Assembly: GCF_001637225.1 (NCBI RefSeq)
Contig: NZ_LVJI01000027.1
Coordinates: 33,197 to 97,196, forward strand
Length of the DNA: 64,000 bases
Direction: 5' to 3'
Source of the DNA: Paenibacillus antarcticus
Lineage (GTDB): Bacteria > Bacillota > Bacilli > Paenibacillales > Paenibacillaceae
In this document: piece after piece, positions 8,232-17,039 of the stretch
Layout of the letters: the number at the start of each line of letters is the position of its first letter
Position numbering within the stretch: the stretch's first letter is position 1
The notes under the pieces: model-generated
Told to the model about the DNA's origin: nothing
What the model saw: only the letters and a program-made list of their open reading frames with translations
The model's database searches: none
Translations under genes and position numbers: made by a program

Positions 8232-10506
8232 AGTAATCATTGATTTTTTCTAGGTCAATCATCACGATCCCGAATATCGGAACCTCGAACTCAAGTGTAT
8301 GATGTCCCTTTATTTTCAGCTGATCGACGCTTCTCGAAGGTCGATTGATCGCATTCCAATAGGTAATATCTTCTAACGACAACTTTTTGCATTTCCTTAA
8401 ATCAGCAAGGTCCAATCGTTGATCTATCTGCTCAGGCGTTAATCGTTGCTTGATCAATCGGTATGACCCTTCAAGGTTTGTAAGTTCTAGCTTTACAAAA
8501 ACATACGGACTTCTTGCCTTATGCCAAGCTAATTCGAATTGTTCATTATTTTGATTGATAATCAGATGTAGTTCTTCCTCTGGATAAACGGATAAAATAC
8601 GGTAATTTTCTTGCTGCTTTGTCACGATACACGAATCATTCTTGAACACAATTTCGTCAAACAGGCGGTTCACAAACTCTGTCGCATACCAATTGTCCTT
8701 GTAACGGCCATCCGGTGTAAATAATGACAGCTTACTTGCCAACTCGTCTGGGAAATACTCAAACAGCTTCGCCGAATCGAGTGACAACGGGGGGAAGTAG
8801 TGGCCTGCAATTTCATTGTGATTGATTAGGTTTATGTATTGCCAGATGCTTGCATTTGCTTGCGCTAGATCCGAATAGGCGTGTAGATAATCATCCTGTT
8901 CGTACACAAGCATTTGGTCCAAAATACGATTCTGATCTTTCATGTTCGTATTCTGACCAATGACCCGAATGTAAGCTTCGTCGAAAAGATGATCAAGCGC
9001 AGCTTCGAGTGAAATCTTGCGCATACGCGTCCAGTCATCAATGCAATAAATGGTATTATGGCAGACCATATCAAGCGACACCGCATCTTCGGGCGGCATT
9101 GGAAAATGAATGACAATGTTCTTATAACCCTTAAAGGTTGAAATGGCATTCACTAGTGGCAGACATAATTCCCCACTATTTTGCAATTCATAGAAGCAGC
9201 GGAACTCGTACATCCATTCTTGGCTTGTCAAATAATTTTGCTGTAGATGGAGATTTAATTCAGTCACTACCGTTTGAAACCATCCCTTGTTATGAAAGCC
9301 CCGCTCCTCCCAATCATCGAAATCTATGGTTTGAAATTGTAGGTAGGGCAACATCCCGACAGACACAATCTGTTGCAACATTCGATCCAACTCTCTAAAC
9401 GAACAAACGAGATTGCCTTCTTTCATCTGTAAATCCAATTTTTTAAAAATACGGGTGACCGCTACCCACTTCACCCCAAGGCGCCCACGCACTTCGAGCA
9501 ATCGGTCATCCCTGAGCTCGCCCTTTACTTTTAGCACATGATTAACCTTTGAATACCTACCGATCGTTTTATGCAAATCTAATTGAACCTCGATGCGATC
9601 AGGGGCAATAGGTGAAGCAGCCGGTAAGTCACCTAGAGGCACATACGCCGATAATAAAGCTAATACATCTTGAGACAGTACCCCTTCGACACGATTCTGT
9701 ATCTTTTCTTTTTGACGATCTTCACGAAATTCAGCAGGTGTAAGATGATATCTCATTTTAAATGCCTCGTTAAATGAGCGTACATTGGGAAAGCCGTTGG
9801 CTAAAGCAATCATGACAATCTTGTCGTTCGTACTTTCCAGCATTCGTAAGCTATGAAACAATCGTACTTCTTTAATGTAGTTACCGATTGAAATCCCTAA
9901 ATGTTTCTTAAAGGAATGCGCCAGGTAATATTTGCTACTATAGGACTTTTCAGCAATCTCATCCAAGCTGAGTTTCTCGGCATAATTGATATTAATATAT
10001 GATACAATTTCTTTCACCTTGTCCGAAGCAGCGTGTGATTGCTCCTTTTCGTCAGCCGACCCAAGATACCGATGTAACAGTCCGATTAAACGTTTCGAAT
10101 ATCCTTCGATGATATAGTCAGAACCTTCTCCCGGATAAATCATCTCGATATACAAATACGCCATACCATTTTTCACAAGCTCATATCCATCTTTTTTGTA
10201 CACCATCGATAGTGGAATGTTAAGCTTAAATGATGGATACTCTTCTTGATACTCATTGGTTAGAAACTTTACCGTGAGCGTCGCATTCTCTTCACTGCCA
10301 ATCACACGAACAATATCACCTTTATTCAAAACGAAAATATCACCTGTCCGAATCAAAATATCAGAACCGTTTCGCATAATTTCCAGATAACCAGAAAGAA
10401 CAAACCATGCCGTTAACTCCGTCATAAGCAGAAAATCCACTTCCTCAATCGTTTCGATTGCAGCCAATACAATTTGATCAGATCCATATTTCTTCTTATT
10501 CAACAT
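8227..10506 (-). CDS. AraC-family regulator fused to a GH39-like domain
   Basis: Transcription regulator of about 759 residues. The N-terminus is a cupin-like sensor (residues 10-130). A two-helix-turn-helix AraC domain follows at about 165-265, ending in the family signature around FKMRYHLTPAEF. About 490 more residues resemble a GH39 beta-xylosidase barrel. The usual acid/base motif Asn-Glu-Pro is not seen in the matching strand (YEFRCFYELQNSG), so I infer a sugar-binding, non-catalytic domain. It lies between the GH3 pair and the secreted cohesin protein, which are its likely targets. ATG is preferred over the preceding TTG because GGAG is eight bases upstream. Confidence 0.85.
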   Translation of the reverse strand: MLNKKKYGSDQIVLAAIETIEEVDFLLMTELTAWFVLSGYLEIMRNGSDILIRTGDIFVLNKGDIVRVIGSEENATLTVKFLTNEYQEEYPSFKLNIPLSMVYKKDGYELVKNGMAYLYIEMIYPGEGSDYIIEGYSKRLIGLLHRYLGSADEKEQSHAASDKVKEIVSYININYAEKLSLDEIAEKSYSSKYYLAHSFKKHLGISIGNYIKEVRLFHSLRMLESTNDKIVMIALANGFPNVRSFNEAFKMRYHLTPAEFREDRQKEKIQNRVEGVLSQDVLALLSAYVPLGDLPAASPIAPDRIEVQLDLHKTIGRYSKVNHVLKVKGELRDDRLLEVRGRLGVKWVAVTRIFKKLDLQMKEGNLVCSFRELDRMLQQIVSVGMLPYLQFQTIDFDDWEERGFHNKGWFQTVVTELNLHLQQNYLTSQEWMYEFRCFYELQNSGELCLPLVNAISTFKGYKNIVIHFPMPPEDAVSLDMVCHNTIYCIDDWTRMRKISLEAALDHLFDEAYIRVIGQNTNMKDQNRILDQMLVYEQDDYLHAYSDLAQANASIWQYINLINHNEIAGHYFPPLSLDSAKLFEYFPDELASKLSLFTPDGRYKDNWYATEFVNRLFDEIVFKNDSCIVTKQQENYRILSVYPEEELHLIINQNNEQFELAWHKARSPYVFVKLELTNLEGSYRLIKQRLTPEQIDQRLDLADLRKCKKLSLEDITYWNAINRPSRSVDQLKIKGHHTLEFEVPIFGIVMIDLEKINDYC

Positions 10507-10641
10507 CAAACAATCTCCTCTTCCGATGTGAACATCTATGTTGTTCTAACCGTAAATACGATAGCGGTATCCATCCCTATACATTATAAACCATTCCTTC
10601 ATCTCTCCGATGATACAATTCACCTTGTCCCTTTAGTGACT

Positions 10642-10677
10642 GAACAAAAAAGCATCCCAAGGGATGCTTTTTTGTTC
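10642..10677. terminator. bidirectional terminator
   Basis: Perfect inverted repeat GAACAAAAAAGCATCCC / GGGATGCTTTTTTGTTC with a two-base centre. T-runs are present on both strands. It ends the secreted cohesin/dockerin gene. Confidence 0.9.
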
Positions 10678-10685
10678 AATCATAT

Positions 10686-13600
10686 TTATTCCAAGATTGC
10701 CCTTGCTACTAGCGCTAGATCATCAATATTAATAAATCCATCTTTGGTTACGTCAGTACGCTTCACTTGCTGCCAATCCGCACTGTTCGAATCTTTACCG
10801 TAGTTTGCTGCTACGAGAGCAAGATCACCAATAGTTACTTTCCCGTCTTGATTCACATCTCCTGGAATACCAGCTGTAGTCACCTGAATTGTGAAGGAAG
10901 AGGATACGCCCTCAGATTCCAAGCCCAGATTATTCCCCATAAGCGCTTTGGAAACCTTGATTATCCCATTCGTCGTCTGTGACACTGCCTTTGATTCAAA
11001 AGATAATTTCAATAATTTCATATCTCCTGTTATCGCAAATGCGGAACCCTCACTAATTACAATCATTCGGACTTGACCCAATGTATCTTTTGTAGTGAGT
11101 AATTTAATCCCTTCTTGCATAGATGTAACCGACACGAAACTCATGACGTCCGAATCGTATTCAATTGTAAGATCTAGCGCATATACGCTATCTGTCACAC
11201 TTTTCAATCCGAACTCCATTTCGAACGGCTGGCCATCTCGTACTGTAACTGGACCAGATAATTCTGTTATAGGTCCACCTGGTATAACTTCTCCATTAGC
11301 TTTTAATTCATTTACTGCTGTATTCAGTGCTGTGATTGCCAGATCAATCTCTTCTTGTGTAACTGTTTCGGAGTCTAATACTACTGTCGCGATATTGATT
11401 GCTTCTTGCAACTTAGCCTTCGTTCCTAATGGGTACTGTCCTGGCTTCGTGCCTTCAATCGCCAGATCATACACGGACTGTGCTACTTTAATTGCCTTAC
11501 TTAGCTTTGTTGTGTCAATTGAGAAGGTTTTGACATCACTAATCTTATACCATCCTGTATCCGTCATTACATCCTTAACAGCCAGTTTAATAGCCGGTGT
11601 ATTATCTTTCGTAGTATCTACAATGGCTACAGCCAATTCATAATTGCCATCAGGAACACCATCTAATTGTAAAGATCCAGAGTAACTATACCTTTCACCT
11701 TTAATCCAATCAGAAGGTTCTGCATCATCGATCATCATTTTTACCGGTTGTTGCGTATCCGGATCAAGCAAGGCAAAAGCAACCTTGTATTTATAACCCC
11801 AATTCAGCAGATCATTTGGAAGTTTACCCACTCCTGTATTCTTCCATGAATGATAGATCTTATATGATTTATTAGAATCCATCACCGCAGGGTAACTAAC
11901 GTCATTTAGTACAAAACGATACCCGCCTTGTAACGCAAACTTCTCTACGAGATCTGCATTGTTCGTTGCAAACTCTATGACATCTTCCGGATGCCGTAGA
12001 TCCAGTGTATTGGCATGCGTATATAGTGCATCATTGACAACTCTTGTTAACATGTCATGAATCGGTTTATTCTTGCCATCGCAAGAGGAAGCTCTTGATA
12101 CGAAATTTTGGTAACAATTTTCTGCGAATACCGGGACATCCGGCCAACGCGCAACAATTCGATCCTTTTGTGTCTGATCAAAGTATACAGGACTGCCGTA
12201 ACTGTCTCTTCTGAGTATGAAACCTTTTTCTTTGTAAGCCCAATCTTGTAACGCCATATCAAAACTACTTGCATCTTGTTGACCGAGTAATACATGCTTA
12301 AATTTGTCCGCATATAAATTGACAATCCACTTAAACGTATCGTCTTTCTCTGCCTTCGTCATGCTGTGACTAAATGTATACATCTCGCCCCAGTAGCCCA
12401 TGCCTCCAGCATCGACAAAATCTACAATACTAGGATCATCGTACTCCTTAGAGAATGCTTTAACAAAATTTTCGAACTTCGCTCTGAATACGAGATCAGT
12501 TACAATTGGTGACTTAAAATTACTGTTAGATGCAGTACCTACTCCTCTGGCTCCAGCATCAAAAACAAACTGTGGCGTAGCTTGCATATGTACGTCTTGG
12601 CTGTCTATAACAACGCGGAAAGCCAGTCTTATGTTACGGTCTAAAGCCCCTTGGACATATTTTTTGTAGTTTTCATCCTCATTCCATGCATAATGTCCTT
12701 CTGTCGGTTCCATACGTGACCAAGGTACACGAATATAAAGAATATTTGCTGATTCTCTATGAGGGTCAACCGTTTCCCAGTATTCCTCTGCAGTCATCCC
12801 CGTCATCGCATTTCCGGGACCACCAAATTCCTCAACATATAACATCCAGCCCATCGCCGGATTTTTTATAATGCTTGTTGTGTCTTCTATCGGTGTCTTA
12901 ATCATATAATCATCAGCTGGCTTAACTAAGACCTTAACTTGAAGAGCTACAGTGTATGCTTTCGTCTGATCTGAAAGTTTCATAACTTCCAACACGAGCG
13001 AAATTTTCTCATCATTCGTTAAGGGTGCTATCGTTCCGTCTAAACCTATAATATCTTCCCTATCCGATGATTGAATTCGAACTTCGAATCCCTGAGGCAC
13101 ATCTGGAAGTTTAATCTTGGATTGACCTCTGGCTGGTGACGCGATACTTTTAATTGATTCAGCCACACTATTCGCAGTTAATTCAATATTTCCCCACACT
13201 CTTAGCTCCATAATTGTATAATGTCCCCATACCGTAGCTGCAGATTTCACTTTGAGACGAATTTTACTAGCAGTAATTTCAAGGATATCGATATCCAAGG
13301 TTTCCGCAGCCTGTTCATTTTTATTCCAGACAAGCGTAATATCAGATTTAGCCAACTTCCATGTTCCACCATCAAAATATTCAATATCTATTGTCTTAAT
13401 TCCTTGACTTGGACCAAAATTTCCAGACAGTGATATTCGGCTTGTAGTCACCAATTTAGAACCCCAATCAAGTTCAACATAAGCAGGCATTGTAGGATTC
13501 CTACCACTTGCCCATCCAATTTCCATATTATTATCATTGATGCCATGGATCGTATTCTGACTTGTACCCGCTGTAGTACTTGCAATGGCCTGTAATGCAA

Positions 13601-13706
13601 CATTCGTCACTTCCATAGTCGTATCAGCTGACACCCTTGGTACATAATCTAACATATAGGTAAACATCATGATGCAAATAAGGAATAAAGAAACTGTTTT
13701 CTTCAC
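10686..13706 (-). CDS. secreted DUF4832-type protein with cohesin and dockerin
   Basis: Large exported protein of about 1006 residues. In order: a signal peptide ending near ADTT; an F5/8 type C-like sugar-binding domain (about 35-170); a beta-rich linker; a DUF4832-type barrel like those of glycoside hydrolases (about 270-690, beginning around NPAMGWMLYVEEF); a helical FIVAR-like module (735-810); a cohesin-like beta-sandwich (about 815-945); and a C-terminal type I dockerin with two calcium-loop repeats (GDVNQDGKVTIGDLALVA and TDVTKDGFINIDDLALVA). GTG is chosen as start because AAGGAG is nine bases upstream; the ATG three codons earlier abuts the ribosome site. Likely acts on plant glycans; the substrate is unknown. 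Confidence 0.85.
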   Translation of the reverse strand: MKKTVSLFLICIMMFTYMLDYVPRVSADTTMEVTNVALQAIASTTAGTSQNTIHGINDNNMEIGWASGRNPTMPAYVELDWGSKLVTTSRISLSGNFGPSQGIKTIDIEYFDGGTWKLAKSDITLVWNKNEQAAETLDIDILEITASKIRLKVKSAATVWGHYTIMELRVWGNIELTANSVAESIKSIASPARGQSKIKLPDVPQGFEVRIQSSDREDIIGLDGTIAPLTNDEKISLVLEVMKLSDQTKAYTVALQVKVLVKPADDYMIKTPIEDTTSIIKNPAMGWMLYVEEFGGPGNAMTGMTAEEYWETVDPHRESANILYIRVPWSRMEPTEGHYAWNEDENYKKYVQGALDRNIRLAFRVVIDSQDVHMQATPQFVFDAGARGVGTASNSNFKSPIVTDLVFRAKFENFVKAFSKEYDDPSIVDFVDAGGMGYWGEMYTFSHSMTKAEKDDTFKWIVNLYADKFKHVLLGQQDASSFDMALQDWAYKEKGFILRRDSYGSPVYFDQTQKDRIVARWPDVPVFAENCYQNFVSRASSCDGKNKPIHDMLTRVVNDALYTHANTLDLRHPEDVIEFATNNADLVEKFALQGGYRFVLNDVSYPAVMDSNKSYKIYHSWKNTGVGKLPNDLLNWGYKYKVAFALLDPDTQQPVKMMIDDAEPSDWIKGERYSYSGSLQLDGVPDGNYELAVAIVDTTKDNTPAIKLAVKDVMTDTGWYKISDVKTFSIDTTKLSKAIKVAQSVYDLAIEGTKPGQYPLGTKAKLQEAINIATVVLDSETVTQEEIDLAITALNTAVNELKANGEVIPGGPITELSGPVTVRDGQPFEMEFGLKSVTDSVYALDLTIEYDSDVMSFVSVTSMQEGIKLLTTKDTLGQVRMIVISEGSAFAITGDMKLLKLSFESKAVSQTTNGIIKVSKALMGNNLGLESEGVSSSFTIQVTTAGIPGDVNQDGKVTIGDLALVAANYGKDSNSADWQQVKRTDVTKDGFINIDDLALVARAILE

Positions 13707-13760
13707 GACACTCATCTCCTTAAATGGACTTAATTCATGTTTTCGACTCCCAATGACAAA

Positions 13761-13774
13761 TGATAGCGCTTACT
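13761..13774 (-). promoter_or_regulatory. cre-like CcpA site
   Basis: TGATAGCGCTTACT matches TGWNANCGNTNWCA at all but the last base. It lies about 55 bases upstream of the secreted cohesin/dockerin gene and suggests carbon catabolite repression. Confidence 0.55.
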
Positions 13775-14018
13775 AAAATAACGAAAGATATATCGTCATT
13801 TGCGATTATGTCAGACAGTTATCCTGATGCGATCTAAGTTCGTTTGATAATACCGGCTTGCCACCCCCTATTCATTTCCCGTCTCATTATTTATCGCAAA
13901 CTCTTGGTCTGATTTCATTATACAAAGCCCAGAAATTCACAAGTATATATAATCTATGGATAAGATGTGGATTCTGTTATGCAAATCCTCACATTTTACC
14001 TTTATCTAAGTTATCGCT

Positions 14019-14060
14019 ATATTTTTCGTAGTTTTAGATATAGTTTTCGTAATTTTGTCT
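14019..14060. repeat. two tandem 21-bp repeats
   Basis: ATATTTTTCGTAGTTTTAGAT is followed directly by ATAGTTTTCGTAATTTTGTCT. The 21-base period is two helical turns, as in direct-repeat operators. They lie about 310 bases upstream of the cohesin/dockerin gene in an otherwise empty AT-rich stretch. Confidence 0.45.
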
Positions 14061-14100
14061 ATATCGATCTCCTTTAGCCGTCATAGTACTTCTCAATGGG

Positions 14101-14200
14101 ATACCCTTAAACCCGTTCATTATTACCGTCACAGTCCGTAACGACTACGCCATTAAATCCCCATTCTGTGTACAGATTATGTCTAACGGCGAAACTAAAG
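14101..14200 (-). pseudogene. fragment of a GH3 glucosidase gene
   Basis: From 14117 the bases closely match 4592-4660 inside the canonical GH3 gene, including the codons for the catalytic DWGG region. About 60 bases match with only a few changes. Further short blocks (TCTAAC, GGCGAAA) continue the match after a gap. There is no open frame. It is the remnant of a duplicated GH3 copy or of recombination between two copies. Confidence 0.75.
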
Positions 14201-14220
14201 GGCACCTGATTGGGTGCCCT
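14199..14220 (-). terminator. hairpin, weak terminator
   Basis: Perfect 8-bp arms AGGGCACC / GGTGCCCT with a six-base loop, followed on the minus strand by a short interrupted T-tract. It may be a second terminator after the creatininase-family gene. Confidence 0.4.
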
Positions 14221-14358
14221 AATAATTAGTCATTTTTACTTATATAAAACCCAACAGATGAACGTTATTTAAATCTTTAAATTTGAATCTATCGAGTTCA
14301 ATGATGTTCTTTTATGCCCCTATACAATTAATGATTTTAAATTTCTTCATTGAAACGA

Positions 14359-14404
14359 AACAAGTCGCGCGATTCCCATATGAAAATGATTCGCACGACT
14401 TGTT
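14359..14404. terminator. terminator after creatininase-family gene
   Basis: Arms AACAAGTCGCGCGATTC and GATTCGCACGACTTGTT pair with two mismatches. T-rich sequence follows on both sides. It begins nine bases beyond the stop of the creatininase-family gene. Confidence 0.7.
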
Positions 14405-14412
14405 ATTTATTT

Positions 14413-15264
14413 TTACGCTTTTCCACCTAGCAAATGTGCCCCGTATTTAGGAAGAATGGTATCCTTAGTATAAGCATCAACTTGACGAAGTGTTTCAACG
14501 ATCGTCGGCATATCCAATGCCTTTACAAGTTCATTAATCGCTTGAACACCTGCATCTGCATGAGCTTCTCTTTCTTCGGGTGTTTTCAAAAGCAGTGTAG
14601 CCATATGATCAGATGGTTCGTTGAAGTAAGAACCTACTGCACCGGATTGATAAGCATATTTTCCTAATGCATTACCAGGGTTTTTACTCATCCCAGCTAA
14701 CATATGTTGAACATCATAAGTAACAGAATGAGATTCAGGTACATTTAATGGAACATCTTCTAATCTACCTAAAACTTTATATGCACCAATGCTCATATCA
14801 TGGAATGTTTCCATTAGATTAAGATTGACCGATTCTGCAGCTTTTAACATATCAATATACAGGACAGGTACTTTAGTTTCATCGAAGAAATCACGAACCA
14901 TACCACTTACTGTCAAATAAGCTGGACCATGACTGGTGACATAAATTTGTCTTCTAAAACCTTGTTTTAGTAATGACTTAGCAATCTTGTCTAAATAAGT
15001 CATTCCATCTTTTACACTCATTTGAATCGTTCCCCGACCTACATTCGTGCCGCCTGCGAAGAAATAAGGTAAGTTGTGCAACACAATCCCATCTGATTCC
15101 TCAGCCATTATTATAGCAATAGCTTCCGCTAAGACTGTTTCAGAATCTAGTGGTAAAGCTCCATGGGTTTCCGTTACTCCAACCGGAACATATATAATAT
15201 CATTACGATCTAAATATTGTTCGACTTCCCCATTTGTCATCTTTGAAAGGAATCTAGTACGCAT
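14413..15264 (-). CDS. creatininase-family amidohydrolase
   Basis: Metal-dependent amide or lactam hydrolase of the creatininase family, 283 residues. The N-terminal strand PVGVTETHGALPLDSE matches the family's metal-binding PxGxxExHGxxLPLxTD pattern, with the key Glu, His and Asp in place. A second conserved stretch is TSHGPAYL, where many members have GHGGN, so substrate contacts may differ. It is the second gene of a likely two-gene operon with the GPH symporter and therefore probably acts on the imported compound. True creatinine as substrate is only one option. AGGAGTGG lies before the ATG. Confidence 0.75.
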   Translation of the reverse strand: MRTRFLSKMTNGEVEQYLDRNDIIYVPVGVTETHGALPLDSETVLAEAIAIIMAEESDGIVLHNLPYFFAGGTNVGRGTIQMSVKDGMTYLDKIAKSLLKQGFRRQIYVTSHGPAYLTVSGMVRDFFDETKVPVLYIDMLKAAESVNLNLMETFHDMSIGAYKVLGRLEDVPLNVPESHSVTYDVQHMLAGMSKNPGNALGKYAYQSGAVGSYFNEPSDHMATLLLKTPEEREAHADAGVQAINELVKALDMPTIVETLRQVDAYTKDTILPKYGAHLLGGKA

Positions 15265-15330
15265 TTAAACCACTCCTACTATTTTATTTGATAAGAATTC
15301 ACTATAAAAGGAACTCCTAATTAAGACGTT

Positions 15331-16695
15331 TTAAGACGTTCTACTTATTTTTAATGCTGCATACATTTCATTTGTTCTCTTTTCATTTAGGTTATAGATT
15401 ATACCTACACCGAGCAACATGATAACGAATGCAATAATTGGAATACCAGTGTACATTTTTAGAATACCTTCTGCCACTTCTGGAGATTGGGATTTTGCTC
15501 CACTAACGAAACCAACCCAACCTAAAGCGTAACTTCCAATAGCAGAGCCTAATCCCATTCCTGCTTTACGAGCAAAGGAATATAGAGAAAAAAGTGTTCC
15601 TTCGTAATGTTTCCCAGTTTGAAGTTCTGCATAGTCGATACAATCTGTTACAAGAGCCCAGACCACCATAACAAAAACAGATGAACCGATTGTTGCAAGG
15701 TTATATACAACCATGAACACATATACACTTTCAATTGTTACTAATGTCAATATCAGTGTTGCAACTAAACTGAAGATTGCTGTAGCAATAACTAAATTTC
15801 TTTTATTAAACTTTGCAACCAGTTTAGGAACGATAGCGAATAATATGAGCGTAATACCAATACTAATGAAGGAGTTAATAGCAAAAGCGCTCGGCATATG
15901 ATAACGTTCGGCAAAGACCATTGGAGCTAATTGACTCACACCATTTATCATAAGAAGTGAGCCAATTGATGCAACCATCATTCCGATCAACGGTCTATTT
16001 TTAATAGCTACTTTAAATGCTTCCTTAAAACTATAATCGGATTGTATTCCTGGTTGATTATCATCACGTATACGTTCTGTTGTTAATCTTACAAGTCCTG
16101 TATATGCTAATACTGATAAAATACTAAACACAATTGCAATTTGGAAGAATGCTTCTGGGACGACAGATCCAGATTTATCATAGATAAACATTGGCACGAA
16201 AGATAAGAATCCAAGTCCAACAACCATACCCCCAATAGCACGAGCACGAGATAATTTTGTGCGTTCAACTGGATCATTTGTAATAACAGATGCAAGAGAA
16301 CCGTATGGGATCGAATCGGCGGTATAAGCAACACAGAAGAATAAATACACGAATACTACCCAAACATGAGTTGCTGTAGTTCCCCAACTAGATACATTAG
16401 CAAAAGCTAATAAACAAGAAGCTGCTAATATCCATTTAGAAATACTAATATAAGGTAAGAATTTATCTCCAGATTTCCCTAATTTCCAGCGGTCTGGAAG
16501 AGTTCCCATAATCACATTACAAATGGCATCAAAGAATTTACCTAACAAAAACATCGTTCCCATAAAGTAAGGACTTACACCCAATACATAGGTACAAAAG
16601 ATTAAGAAAAACCCACTTATATATAGGTTAACGAAACTTCCTCCAATATCTCCTAGCGCATATCCAACTTGGTCTCTTGCTCCAAACTTCTTCAT
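15331..16695 (-). CDS. GPH-family cation symporter (MelB-like)
   Basis: Twelve-helix major facilitator of the glycoside-pentoside-hexuronide type, 454 residues, which imports sugars or glycosides with H+ or Na+. Family marks are the N-terminal GYALGDIGGSF, the loop MGTLPDRWKLGKSGDK after helix 2, and the conserved DCIDYAELQTGKHYEG motif near residue 360. It lies 66 bases upstream of the creatininase-family gene and downstream of an AraC regulator. Two cre-like sequences precede it. The cargo is unknown. Confidence 0.87.
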   Translation of the reverse strand: MKKFGARDQVGYALGDIGGSFVNLYISGFFLIFCTYVLGVSPYFMGTMFLLGKFFDAICNVIMGTLPDRWKLGKSGDKFLPYISISKWILAASCLLAFANVSSWGTTATHVWVVFVYLFFCVAYTADSIPYGSLASVITNDPVERTKLSRARAIGGMVVGLGFLSFVPMFIYDKSGSVVPEAFFQIAIVFSILSVLAYTGLVRLTTERIRDDNQPGIQSDYSFKEAFKVAIKNRPLIGMMVASIGSLLMINGVSQLAPMVFAERYHMPSAFAINSFISIGITLILFAIVPKLVAKFNKRNLVIATAIFSLVATLILTLVTIESVYVFMVVYNLATIGSSVFVMVVWALVTDCIDYAELQTGKHYEGTLFSLYSFARKAGMGLGSAIGSYALGWVGFVSGAKSQSPEVAEGILKMYTGIPIIAFVIMLLGVGIIYNLNEKRTNEMYAALKISRTS

Positions 16696-16770
16696 GTAAC
16701 TCCTCCTCTGTCTTATTTATAAAGTTAATAGTCCCTTCACACGCTTAAAACGTTGAGTTAACTCCCTCCT

Positions 16771-16784
16771 GTTAACCGCTTACA
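16771..16784 (-). promoter_or_regulatory. possible cre site (proximal)
   Basis: GTTAACCGCTTACA fits the cre consensus at 11 of 14 positions with the central CG. It is 76 bases upstream of the symporter start. It could act together with the site at 16839. Confidence 0.35.
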
Positions 16785-16838
16785 TTTTTAGTTGAACAAT
16801 TGAATTCCTTTATTACATAGAGCCGTGTATTTTTTATT

Positions 16839-16852
16839 GGTAAGCGCTTTCT
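16839..16852 (-). promoter_or_regulatory. cre-like site (distal)
   Basis: GGTAAGCGCTTTCT differs from the ideal TGTAAGCGCTTTCA only at its two end bases. It sits 144 bases upstream of the symporter gene. The rest of the interval from 16696 to 17039 shows only AT-rich promoter-like sequence. Confidence 0.45.
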
Positions 16853-17039
16853 TTAGTGCTTGAATACAAGTATACATCGAATAGAAAAGAAACTTTTGTA
16901 CTACAATTGCATGTTTTTACAGTATAATTGCATGTTTTTTTCTCCGAAAAATGAAAATATAAATAGGCGCATGATTTCTCATGCACCACTAACAAGGTAC
17001 GTACTGCCACATACGTCTTTTCAAGATATCCTTCGTTTA

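Noticed and set aside
11095..11643. + strand frame of 182 codons
   Set aside because: Antisense to the cohesin region; Ser/Thr/Val-rich composition is a by-product of the real gene.
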